NCBI GenBank assembly: GCA_023392515.1
Contig: JAEVYX010000051.1
Coordinates: 1-50,837, forward strand
Origin: Bacillota bacterium
GTDB taxonomy: Bacteria; Bacillota; Clostridia; Christensenellales; Aristaeellaceae
Reading direction: 5' to 3'
DNA length: 50,837 nucleotides
Both the position numbers and the translations under genes were made by a program. The notes beneath the pieces are model-generated. The model worked only from the letters and a program-made list of their open reading frames with translations, ran no database searches and was not told the origin of the DNA. Shown piece by piece: positions 16,581 to 23,861 of this stretch (positions within the stretch are counted from its first letter, which is position 1; each line of letters starts with the position of its first letter).

Positions 16581-17056
16581 AGTACCACCCCCATTACACC
16601 GGCAACCAGCAGGGAGAACAAAAAGGCCGCACCATTTCGGAAAAAGGCTGCTTTCCTGCCAAAATACCGGATTTCAACCGGCAAAGTTACGATTCCAACC
16701 ATCATCAATGTGGAAACAAAAGCGGCAATTTGCGTAATCCCGGCGCCGCTGTGCAAAAGCGCCGCCGCCAGTGGGAATGCCGCAAAGCCCGGGATGAGTG
16801 TAATTGCCCCTACGAAGGCCGCCAGCAATACCCCCCACAGGCCGGATTCCGCCCCGATCAGCGCGGAAATCTGCTCCGGAGTGAGCAAAGCCAGCATAAC
16901 CCCAATGATGAGGAGGATTGCCAGCAATTGAGGCAATATATTCTCCAGAGCCTTCCAAGCCTTTTTTAGCGCCTGCAGCGTCTTTTCCCGGCTTTTCAAA
17001 AAGGAGATAAGAAGGGCAAGAAGGGCGGCGGCATACAAAGCAACGGTCACCTTCAT
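16577..17056 (-). CDS. Half-size permease, COG0701/DUF318 family (first half)
   Basis: Membrane protein of 159 residues. A first helix is followed by a basic amphipathic stretch (SFLKSREKTLQALKKAWKAL) and three or more helices, including GAITLIPGFAAFPLAAALL, the counterpart of the conserved proline/glycine segment of YraQ-type permeases. Here it lacks the cysteines (PLCSC type) of that segment in single-chain family members. The ATG follows GAAGGGGGA closely. It lies 9 bases after the small Cys/His ORF and overlaps the second half by 4 bases. Function as for its partner; the split arrangement is known in Clostridia, the substrate is not. Confidence 0.75.
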   Translation of the reverse strand: MKVTVALYAAALLALLISFLKSREKTLQALKKAWKALENILPQLLAILLIIGVMLALLTPEQISALIGAESGLWGVLLAAFVGAITLIPGFAAFPLAAALLHSGAGITQIAAFVSTLMMVGIVTLPVEIRYFGRKAAFFRNGAAFLFSLLVAGVMGVVL

Positions 17057-17065
17057 TCCCCCTTC

Positions 17066-17137
17066 TCAATGGCCGCGGGCATGCTCATGCGCGCGGCCGG
17101 CTGTGGAGAGTCGTTTACCCTTCAGGCAGCACTTCAT
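17066..17137 (-). CDS. Possible 23-residue Cys/His-rich peptide
   Basis: A short ORF fills the gap between the C_GCAxxG protein and the first permease. It begins with ATG overlapping the upstream stop (ATGA) and has AGGAGGACGCAAA before it, a better site than many neighbours. The peptide starts MKCCLKGKRLSTAG and ends RAHEHARGH: two adjacent cysteines near the start and three histidines in the last seven residues. In an operon of Fe-S/metal-type genes this could be a tiny metal carrier. It could also be chance reading of a GC-rich spacer. No homologue is known to me. Confidence 0.45.
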   Translation of the reverse strand: MKCCLKGKRLSTAGRAHEHARGH

Positions 17138-17598
17138 TTTGCGTCCTCCTGCTCCTTCAGCATCCGTGCTTCCAGCAAATCTGCCGCCAAGCCCACCAGC
17201 TGCGCGCAGGGGCGGCGCCGGTAATAGCCTTCGGTTCTTTTTTCGGGCGTCGGATCATCAGGACCTTCTGGCAGGGCAAGCAGTTCCCTGCACAAAATGG
17301 AGCCGGATTCCTCCCGAAATTCCCTGGCCAGCTCCTGTATCCTGGTATAATGTTCTGCTTTTTCTTCTGCCGCCTGAGGATCGGTGTAGCCGTACATCAT
17401 CCCAGCCGCCAGAAAGGTGCCCGATAAGGCCCCGCATACCTCCCGGAGCCTGCCCATGCCGCCCCCCATGGAGGAGGCCAGCTTGATGGCCGTTTCAAAG
17501 GGCAGGCCGGCATCCTCGCAAAAGGCGCCCAGGGTGGCCTGGGCGCAATTATAGCCCTGTTCAAACAATTCCATGGCCCGCTGCTTATGTATTCCCAT
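17134..17598 (-). CDS. C_GCAxxG_C_C family redox protein
   Basis: Small cytoplasmic protein of 154 residues in the family named for its Cys pattern; members are suspected to bind Fe-S or act in redox, with no firm biochemical role. Visible are GYNCAQATLGAFC (Cys18, Cys27), LASSMGGGMGRLREVCGALSG (Cys55) and Cys residues near 104 and 133. The position before GGGMGR that holds Cys in many members is Met here. The start at 17598 follows AGGAGGAGACAT; a longer start would run into the mrp gene. It lies 17 bases after mrp and overlaps the small ORF by 4 bases. Confidence 0.8.
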   Translation of the reverse strand: MGIHKQRAMELFEQGYNCAQATLGAFCEDAGLPFETAIKLASSMGGGMGRLREVCGALSGTFLAAGMMYGYTDPQAAEEKAEHYTRIQELAREFREESGSILCRELLALPEGPDDPTPEKRTEGYYRRRPCAQLVGLAADLLEARMLKEQEDAK

Positions 17599-17615
17599 AT
17601 GTCTCCTCCTAAGGC

Positions 17616-18446
17616 TTATAGATTTTCCAAGGTTTGGGCCAAAGCATCCAGCCATCCGCCCTCAAATTCTTCAATCCGGCCCTGGTCGCATGCCGCAGCA
17701 AGCTTGGGGTCCATAGGCAGCCCCGCAAAAACGGGAATGGCCTGATCCTGTGCAATCTGCGCGCCATGGCTTTCCCCAAACACCCGGAACTCCTTGCCGC
17801 AATCGGGGCAGGTGACAAAGCTCATATTCTCTACCAGGCCCAGAAGCGGAAGACTCATCATCCGTGCCATATTGGCGGCCTTTTCCACGATCATGGACAC
17901 CAATTCCTGGGGTGAGGTCACTATCACCAGGCCGTTCACGGGGAGGGACTGGAACACCGTCAGGGGCACATCCCCGGTTCCCGGAGGCATGTCTACAAAC
18001 ATGAAGTCCACATCTCCCCAGATCACATCTGTCCAGAACTGCTTTACGGTACCGGCAATAATAGGACCCCGCCAGACGACCGGATCCGTCTCGTTTTCCA
18101 GCAGCAGGTTCAATGACATGACGGAAATGCCCGTATTGGTTTTTACCGGAAGCAGGCCATCCTCATTCCCCGTGGCATGCTCATGAAGCCCAAAGGCTTT
18201 GGGAATGGAGGGGCCGGTGATATCCGCATCCAGTATGGCGGTTTTGTATCCCTTGCGCTGCATAAGTACCGCCAGTATGGACGTCACCAGGGATTTTCCC
18301 ACGCCGCCCTTGCCGCTGACAATACCGATTACCTTCTTGATATGGCTTAATTCGTGAGGCTTTTCCAAAAAGCTTTTCTTATCCTTTTCCCGGTCCTTGC
18401 AGTCCAATGTGCATTGTGAGCAATCCGATCCGCAGCCGTCTGCCAT
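17616..18446 (-). CDS. mrp: Mrp/NBP35-family P-loop ATPase (Fe-S carrier)
   Basis: Cytoplasmic ATPase of the Mrp/ApbC/NBP35 group, which binds a labile Fe-S cluster and passes it to apoproteins. The deviant Walker A SGKGGVGKS is at 44-52, switch DADITGPS follows, then DMPPGTGD. A CPDC pair near residue 220 would bridge a cluster in the dimer. The N-terminus carries four more cysteines (5, 9, 12, 16; CX3CX2CX3C), as in clostridial members and reminiscent of eukaryotic NBP35. The ATG at 18446 follows GGGGAGAG; a longer upstream frame only shadows the DUF134 gene. In this operon it may mature an Fe-S partner such as the DUF134 regulator. Confidence 0.9.
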   Translation of the reverse strand: MADGCGSDCSQCTLDCKDREKDKKSFLEKPHELSHIKKVIGIVSGKGGVGKSLVTSILAVLMQRKGYKTAILDADITGPSIPKAFGLHEHATGNEDGLLPVKTNTGISVMSLNLLLENETDPVVWRGPIIAGTVKQFWTDVIWGDVDFMFVDMPPGTGDVPLTVFQSLPVNGLVIVTSPQELVSMIVEKAANMARMMSLPLLGLVENMSFVTCPDCGKEFRVFGESHGAQIAQDQAIPVFAGLPMDPKLAAACDQGRIEEFEGGWLDALAQTLENL

Positions 18447-18483
18447 GTTGTTTCTCTCCCCTATTTTGGTTTTTTTCCTGCCG

Positions 18484-18918
18484 TTATGGTGTTTCTTCCC
18501 CTGAATCGCCCGAGCGGCCCTCTGCTTGCGCCGGTTGGCCCGGCCTATGCCCCGCCCTGGCTTCCTCCGCGCATTCTCTTGGCCGCCTTTGGCAGTCTCC
18601 GCAGCGGCAGGTTCTTTCCAGCCCGCCGCACAGCAGATAATCTCCGCCTTCAATCTGCAGCATTTTGCCAAGGACCAGCGCTTCAGCCACCTTTTTGCGG
18701 GCGTCATTATAGATGCGCTGCACCGTTGTGCGGGCCACCTGCATCTGCTCGGCGCATTCCTCCTGTGTAAAGCCTTTCAGGTCTATGAGGCGGATGGTTT
18801 CATGCTCCTCCACCGTCATGAAAACCTCTTGATTTGGCGGCACGCCGCCTTCCAGAGGTCCGAACCGGCCAATCCCGGGCAGACAGCAGACCCGTCTTCC
18901 TTTTTTGGGCCTGGGCAT
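18484..18918 (-). CDS. DUF134 family DNA-binding protein, probable operon regulator
   Basis: Protein of 144 residues. It starts MPRPKKGRRVCCLPGIGRFG, the conserved DUF134 N-terminus, followed by a sigma-70-region-4-like helix-turn-helix, KGFTQEECAEQMQVARTTVQ (48-67). Cysteines at 11, 12, 55, 97, 104, 106, 109 and 116 include the cluster CGGLERTCRCGDC (97-109), which could bind Zn or an Fe-S cluster. The C-terminal 30 residues are low-complexity and not conserved-looking. The ATG at 18918 has GGGGGTG upstream. Family function is unassigned; its place as first gene behind a promoter with two palindromes suggests an autoregulatory metal or redox sensor. Confidence 0.82.
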   Translation of the reverse strand: MPRPKKGRRVCCLPGIGRFGPLEGGVPPNQEVFMTVEEHETIRLIDLKGFTQEECAEQMQVARTTVQRIYNDARKKVAEALVLGKMLQIEGGDYLLCGGLERTCRCGDCQRRPRECAEEARAGHRPGQPAQAEGRSGDSGEETP

Positions 18919-18948
18919 GGTTTCACCCCCATCAGCGCCTTGCAGATT

Positions 18949-18964
18949 ATTGACATATGTCAAT
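18949..18964. promoter_or_regulatory. Palindromic operator, downstream copy
   Basis: ATTGACATATGTCAAT, a perfect 16-bp palindrome in the 5' leader of the DUF134 operon, downstream of the transcription start. It shares the 14-base TTGACATATGTCAA core arms with the copy at 18989-19000. Centres of the two copies are 38 bp apart. Confidence 0.75.
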
Positions 18965-18973
18965 TTCGTTCCC

Positions 18974-19001
18974 ATTATACTAGTTTCCTGACATATGTCA
19001 A
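18974..19001 (-). promoter_or_regulatory. Promoter of the DUF134-mrp-permease operon, with overlapping palindrome
   Basis: TTGACA (18996-19001) and TATAAT (18974-18979), 16-bp spacer, minus strand. The -35 hexamer is itself part of the second palindrome TGACATATGTCA (18989-19000). A dimeric regulator bound here would compete directly with RNA polymerase. Confidence 0.82.
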
Positions 19002-19102
19002 GAATATGCGACTGGTTTTTTGCTTTCATGCATCAAGCAATAGGGAGGCACGATACCGCCATGGCATCATGCCCCCCTCGGGATTCACAGTTGCAAATGC
19101 AC

Positions 19103-20410
19103 TTAATGGAACGCCGGCAGCCAATCTCCGTGAGCCGTGATCAGATCATCGCACATGGAGACGATATCGTCAATCGACAATTCCGCGCAGGTGTGGGGGT
19201 CCATCATAGCGGCCTGATAGATGTAGTCCTTTTGATGGGTTCGGGCGGCTTCCAGGGTAAGCAATTGTACGTTGATGTTTGTGCGGTTCATGGCGGCGCA
19301 TTGCTCCGGCAGGTTCCCCACAAAGCAGGGGGTCACGCCGCTTTTATCCACCAGGCAGGGCACCTCGACGCATGCTTTGGCTGGAAGGTTCGTAATCAGG
19401 CCCTGGTTCATCACATTACCGCCAATTTTATAAGGGCGGTTTTCCTCCATGGCTTCCATGATATAGCTGGCGTATTCGGTGGTGCGTTCATGGGTTAAAA
19501 GGGGATTCTTCGTCAGTTCATCCCGGCGCTGCTTCCAATCGGCTATCTGCTTTACGCAGCGGCGGGGGTATTCATCCAGGGGAATATTAAACCTTTCGAT
19601 CAGCTCCGGATACCGGCCCTTGATGAAATAGGGCATGTATTCCGCATTATGCTCACTGGATTCCGTAACATAATAGCCAAAGCGCTTCATGATCTCGTAG
19701 CGTACCATGTCATTGTGCTTTTCGGTGCGTAAAAGCGCCCGGCGCTTGATTTCGGGGTATAAATCCACCCCGTCCCTTGTGATTTCCAACAGCCACGCCT
19801 GATGGTTGATCCCGGCAATTTTCCATTGCACCCGTTCATCATAAGGCATTTCCAGGCCTTCCATCAGATGTTTTGCGCACCCTTGCACACTGTGGCACAA
19901 GCCCACGGTTTGAATGCCGGTCATGGTATTCATGGCACCGGTCAGCATGGCCATCGGGTTTGTGTAGTTCATAAGCAGCGCATCGGGGCAGACTTCTTCC
20001 ATATCCCTGGCAAAATCCAACATTACGGGAATGGTACGCAGCGCCCGGAAGATGCCGCCGATACCCAGGGTATCAGCAATGGTCTGCCGAAGGCCATATT
20101 TTTTAGGCACTTCAAAATCTGTTACCGTGCAGGGCTCATACAGCCCCACCTGAATGGCGTTTACCACATAATTTGCCCCGCGCAGGGCATCTTTTCTGTT
20201 TTCTACGCCAAGATAGGCGGAAATCCGGGCCTTTTCGCCTAGGTTGCGGTTGATGGCTTCCAGCATGTCTTTTGATTCCGAAAGCCTCTCCGCGTCAATA
20301 TCGTACAGGGCGATTTCGGATGACGCCAGGGATGGCGTAACCATGCTGTCCCCCAGCACATTTTTGGCGAATACGGTGCTTCCGGCACCCATGAATGCAA
20401 TTTTCGGCAC
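19103..20410 (-). CDS. GH4 family glycosidase, alpha-galactosidase (MelA)-like
   Basis: NAD+- and Mn2+-dependent glycosidase, cytoplasmic, 435 residues. The N-terminal Rossmann motif is AFMGAGSTVFAKNVLGD. GH4 signatures are NYTNPMAML (148-156), the metal-binding CHS (172-174) and INHQAW (201-206). Similarity is greatest to the alpha-galactosidase/alpha-glucuronidase branch; an alpha-galactosidase is the best guess. The start is GTG 20410, behind AAGGAGGG with 7 bases spacing; an upstream TTG overlaps that ribosome site and is rejected. It is divergent from an AraC regulator, which probably activates it. Confidence 0.87.
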   Translation of the reverse strand: MPKIAFMGAGSTVFAKNVLGDSMVTPSLASSEIALYDIDAERLSESKDMLEAINRNLGEKARISAYLGVENRKDALRGANYVVNAIQVGLYEPCTVTDFEVPKKYGLRQTIADTLGIGGIFRALRTIPVMLDFARDMEEVCPDALLMNYTNPMAMLTGAMNTMTGIQTVGLCHSVQGCAKHLMEGLEMPYDERVQWKIAGINHQAWLLEITRDGVDLYPEIKRRALLRTEKHNDMVRYEIMKRFGYYVTESSEHNAEYMPYFIKGRYPELIERFNIPLDEYPRRCVKQIADWKQRRDELTKNPLLTHERTTEYASYIMEAMEENRPYKIGGNVMNQGLITNLPAKACVEVPCLVDKSGVTPCFVGNLPEQCAAMNRTNINVQLLTLEAARTHQKDYIYQAAMMDPHTCAELSIDDIVSMCDDLITAHGDWLPAFH

Positions 20411-20449
20411 TTGTAAACCCTCCTTAGACAACGTACAATGGATAGGAAA

Positions 20450-20515
20450 AGTATAGCACGGTTTGTGCCTTCACACAGGAAGGGTTTGTTGCAAAAACTG
20501 TGCGGAATGTTGCAA
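20450..20515. promoter_or_regulatory. Divergent control region with AraC-type direct repeats
   Basis: On the minus strand TATACT (20450-20455) can serve as -10 for the GH4 gene, but the -35 position reads CTGTGT, a poor match that suggests an activator. Just upstream, TGTTGCAA occurs twice (20487-20494 and 20508-20515), exactly 21 bp apart, two helical turns, as for AraC-family half-sites. Relative to the predicted GH4 start they fall at about -44 to -72. Confidence 0.55.
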
Positions 20516-20528
20516 GAAGGGAAAAGCC

Positions 20529-21341
20529 ATGGATTTTCAAGCCCAGGAGGAATTGCTGCTGCGCCATGTGTCCCTCAGGCAGTGCGGATGGGAGCCGTGC
20601 GCACCAGGCCACCAATACGGGCCGGCAGTGCGGGATCATTATCTGATCCATTACGTCCTGTCCGGAGAGGGCATATATCAAACACCCCGGGGGCAGTTCC
20701 CCTTAAAAGCCGGTCAGGGATTCATCATCTTTCCTGGCGAAGTGACCACCTACCAGGCCAACAGGGAAAATCCCTGGACCTATGGCTGGGTGGGCTATGC
20801 CGGCCACGATGCCGCCGTGCTTACCGGACAGGTGGGGCTGACCCGGGAGGCGCCTGTATTTTATGCGGCGCCCAAGGAGGAGCTTTTCGGCCTCATTGAA
20901 ACCATGTGCAGGGAGGTATCCTCGCTGCGCCTTGGTCACCTTTCCGCCCTTGGCAGCTTGTACCGCTTTTTGGCCCTGATCGCCCAATCCATGCCCCAGG
21001 CGGGCCAAAATCCGCACCGGTTGGATTATGAAAAGGCCAGATGGTTTATGGAGGGCAATTACACAAGGCCCATTCGCATATCCGACATTGCCGCATTTGT
21101 GGGGTTGAGCCGTTCTCAGCTGTTTCGGGTGTTTGAAGAAATATGCGGCTGCTCCCCCAAGGAAAGCCTGTACCAATTGCGCATGGAAAAGGCACTTTCC
21201 CTGATAGCCGCCCGGGAATTGAATCAGGAAGCGATTGCCGCCTCCCTTGGCATATCCTCCGCCGCCCGGTTTGGGAGACTTTTCAAGCAGTATTATGGGC
21301 TGTCTCCCCGGGCGTGGTGCAAGCAGCAGAAAATAAGCTGA
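20529..21341 (+). CDS. AraC-family transcriptional regulator
   Basis: Regulator of 270 residues with an N-terminal cupin-type effector domain (segment GPAVRDHYLIHYVLSGEGIY, then PLKAGQGFIIFPGE) and two C-terminal helix-turn-helices, ISDIAAFVGLSRSQLFRVFE and the AIAASLGISSAARFGRLFKQ region, ending YYGLSPRAW. The arrangement matches the MsmR/MelR group that senses raffinose or melibiose. The ATG at 20529 has GAAGGG upstream; an earlier in-frame start lies across the direct repeats and lacks a site. Divergent to the GH4 gene, its likely target. Confidence 0.88.
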   Translation: MDFQAQEELLLRHVSLRQCGWEPCAPGHQYGPAVRDHYLIHYVLSGEGIYQTPRGQFPLKAGQGFIIFPGEVTTYQANRENPWTYGWVGYAGHDAAVLTGQVGLTREAPVFYAAPKEELFGLIETMCREVSSLRLGHLSALGSLYRFLALIAQSMPQAGQNPHRLDYEKARWFMEGNYTRPIRISDIAAFVGLSRSQLFRVFEEICGCSPKESLYQLRMEKALSLIAARELNQEAIAASLGISSAARFGRLFKQYYGLSPRAWCKQQKIS

Positions 21342-21361
21342 TCCATGTAAATTTGCATAGC

Positions 21362-21399
21362 AAAATGCCCCTCCTTCCGGCGGATGGAGAGGCATTCTT
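21362..21399. terminator. Convergent terminator between araC-type and DUF255 genes
   Basis: AATGCC-CTCC and GGAG-GGCATT form a stem with one mismatch around an 11-base loop, between the two convergent stops. The T-runs are short on either strand, so efficiency is uncertain. Confidence 0.6.
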
Positions 21400-21406
21400 G
21401 TAAAGC

Positions 21407-23446
21407 TTAATGTTCATTGAGTTTTTTCTTCAAGAAAATACCGCCTGATTCCAATGTCTCAACCAGGTCCCTCAGGGTAAATACCGGTGCCTGGCAGGCA
21501 AGGTCATGGCAAACATAGTAAACGGCCGGATGGCCTGCGGCATTATAGGTGTTCAAAAATGCGGGCGCGCTGTCCTTCGGTGCATCCGATGGTTTACCCA
21601 GCATAAAGCCCACCGGCAGAAACTGCTTGCCCACTTCATGAAGAAAGGTGTGGAGCGTTTCTTCCTCCCTGGCCACGCAAAGAATGTCCACCGGCGGATA
21701 GCAGGTTTCCATTCCCGCAAGAAGCCCGAAGCAGTGCCCTGAAGAATGGCTGGACGCCGCACCGGCAATGCGGTTAAGCTGTGCCAGCGCCGCCTTTTTC
21801 CAGGATTCGTTTTCGGTTAGCCGGGCAAGCCGCCACAATACATAAGCTGCCACAGCGCTTCCGGATGGGATGGCCCCATCGTAAATCTCCTTCGGCCGGA
21901 AAATGAGCCCCGCTTCGGGCACGTTCATGAAGAAACCCCCTTGCGCGCTATCAAAAAACTTTTCCAGCAGAATTTGGGCCAGCCTCTCCGCTTCCTTCAG
22001 ATGCCTGTAACAAAACGTTGCCTCATACAGGCAAAGCTTAGCCCAGGCAAGGAAGGCGTAATCCTCCAGTGTGCCCGTCCCTACGGAAGTGCCTTCCCGC
22101 CAGTGGACAAACAGTTCACCGGATGGCTTTGTCAGATATTTATTGGCAAACTCATCCGCGGATAGGGCAGCCTTCAGGTAATCCGGCCGGTTCAAAGGCG
22201 CAGTAGCCTTTGCCAATGCCGCAATCATCAAGCCGTTCCAGGCGGTAAGAATCTTGTCGTCTGTGGCAAGCCTTTTACGGTGCCTGCGATAATCGTACAG
22301 CTCGTTCAGGCTCAGCCTGAGGTTTTCAAGATTTTCCTGGGAGGTTGCCTGCAGATTGGGGATTGACTTCCCTTCAAAATTGCCTTCCTCCGTTATGCCA
22401 AGCACGACGCAAACCCGATGGCCCTGATCCTTTCCAAGAACCTTTTCCACTTCTTCCGGAGTCCAGACGTAATAGGCGCCTTCCTCTCCGTCACTGTCCG
22501 CATCCTGGGCGGAGAAAAATCCGCCGTGGGAGTGCAGCATTTCCCTGAGGGCATAATCCAAGGTGGCTTGCGCCACGCTTGCATACGTATCTTTGCCCGT
22601 CAATTGAAAGGCCTGGGTATAGGCCATGGCCAGCAGGGCATTATCGTAGAGCATTTTCTCAAAGTGTGGTACGCGCCATTGCCGGTCTGTGGCATACCGG
22701 CTGAATCCCCCGCCAATCACATCGAAAATGCCGCCGCGATACATATTGTACAAAGTTTTTTCCACCATTTTCAATGCCTTTGCATCCTTTTCAAGGGCAG
22801 CATAGCGCATCAAAAACATCAAAATATGAGGCGAGGGGAATTTAGGCGCGCTGCCAAAGCCGCCATAGGATGAATCATAGACCTTTTCCAAGGCAGCCTT
22901 CGCGGACTGGAACAACTCCCTCGTCATTTTTCCGGGCGTTTGAGAAGGCATTTTTGCAAACGCGTTTTTTACCTGCTGCCCGTTTGTAATAAGCGACACA
23001 GGGTTCTCCTGCCACTTTTTTGAAACCACATCAAGCAGGTCAAGGAAACCTGTCCGGCCATAGGCGGATGTCTTTGGATAATAGGTGCCCGCAAAAAACG
23101 GCTCCTGGTCCGGGGTCATAAATACTGTCAGCGGCCATCCACCGGAGCCTGTCATGGCTTGGCACACCTGCATGTATACCGCGTCTACATCCGGCCGTTC
23201 CTCCCGGTCCACCTTGATGGAAATGAAATACCGGTTAAGAAGCTGCGCTACCTGCTCATCCTCAAAGGACTCATGAGCCATGACATGACACCAATGGCAG
23301 GTGGAGTATCCGACGCTTAGAAGAATCGGCTTATTTTCCGCTTTTGCCTTTGCAAACGCTTCCTGGCCCCAGGGGAACCAGTGGACCGGATTGCCCGCAT
23401 GCTGCTGCAAATACGGGGAGATTTCTCTGGCGAGTAGATTGCTCAT
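21407..23446 (-). CDS. DUF255 thioredoxin-domain protein (YyaL/SSP411 family)
   Basis: Protein of 679 residues. The N-terminal thioredoxin-like domain begins with the family signature SPYLQQHAGNPVHWFPWG and has the CxxC STCHWCHVM (Cys50, Cys53). It is followed by an (alpha/alpha)6-barrel related to N-acylglucosamine epimerases, with WNGLMIAALAKA and related segments. The family is widespread from bacteria to animals (SPATA20), but its reaction is not established. The length is normal. The start follows GGAAAGGA. It lies 27 bases after a small gene of unknown function. Confidence 0.88.
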   Translation of the reverse strand: MSNLLAREISPYLQQHAGNPVHWFPWGQEAFAKAKAENKPILLSVGYSTCHWCHVMAHESFEDEQVAQLLNRYFISIKVDREERPDVDAVYMQVCQAMTGSGGWPLTVFMTPDQEPFFAGTYYPKTSAYGRTGFLDLLDVVSKKWQENPVSLITNGQQVKNAFAKMPSQTPGKMTRELFQSAKAALEKVYDSSYGGFGSAPKFPSPHILMFLMRYAALEKDAKALKMVEKTLYNMYRGGIFDVIGGGFSRYATDRQWRVPHFEKMLYDNALLAMAYTQAFQLTGKDTYASVAQATLDYALREMLHSHGGFFSAQDADSDGEEGAYYVWTPEEVEKVLGKDQGHRVCVVLGITEEGNFEGKSIPNLQATSQENLENLRLSLNELYDYRRHRKRLATDDKILTAWNGLMIAALAKATAPLNRPDYLKAALSADEFANKYLTKPSGELFVHWREGTSVGTGTLEDYAFLAWAKLCLYEATFCYRHLKEAERLAQILLEKFFDSAQGGFFMNVPEAGLIFRPKEIYDGAIPSGSAVAAYVLWRLARLTENESWKKAALAQLNRIAGAASSHSSGHCFGLLAGMETCYPPVDILCVAREEETLHTFLHEVGKQFLPVGFMLGKPSDAPKDSAPAFLNTYNAAGHPAVYYVCHDLACQAPVFTLRDLVETLESGGIFLKKKLNEH

Positions 23447-23473
23447 AATACGATCCTTTCCAGCGCAATGAGA

Positions 23474-23686
23474 TCAATTGGGATATGTGTCGCTGTCGTC
23501 ATAGATGCCGCCGTATTCCCGCAATAAGCCGGTCATAGAATTGTTGGCAATGGAAATCAGCTCCTCCTGGGTGTTGATTTCGTCGGCATGGTTGTGAACC
23601 ATGGCCTGAACGGAAGGGTGAAGGGATGCATAATATTCCGCCGCCCTGGAATTGCTTTGAAGCAGCAATTCAAGCCCTGTCTGCAT
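23474..23686 (-). CDS. Small protein of unknown function
   Basis: Seventy residues, starting MQTGLELLLQSNSRAAEYYA and containing HPSVQAMVHNHADEINTQ; it is acidic towards the end (YDDSDTYPN). No signal peptide or membrane helix. The ribosome site AAAGGAGATTTGAATA is strong, and codon use resembles its neighbours, so it is very likely a real gene. It is transcribed before the DUF255 gene with 27 bases between. I do not recognise a named family. Confidence 0.75.
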   Translation of the reverse strand: MQTGLELLLQSNSRAAEYYASLHPSVQAMVHNHADEINTQEELISIANNSMTGLLREYGGIYDDSDTYPN

Positions 23687-23792
23687 TATTCAAATCTCCT
23701 TTTTTTCTTTAGTATGCGCAGGAGGATGCAGACCATCCTAAGGTTTGGGTTAAGAAAGACGAAAAAAGCGCCTTGCACATTCGTTCAAAATA

Positions 23793-23825
23793 CGAAAACG
23801 GGTCTCGGGCAATGGCCTGAGACCC
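23793..23825 (-). terminator. Terminator of the peptidoglycan-binding protein gene
   Basis: GGGTCTC-GG and CC-GAGACCC pair on the minus strand with a 6-base loop, followed by GTTTTCG. It lies 37 bases after the stop. Confidence 0.75.
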
Positions 23826-23861
23826 ATAAAATCCGGTGCTGCTTTATTGGTTATGCCTGTC

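Noticed and set aside
18447..18707. N-terminal extension of the Mrp ATPase
   Set aside because: It overlaps the DUF134 gene in another frame and has basic low-complexity composition; ATG 18446 has a good site.
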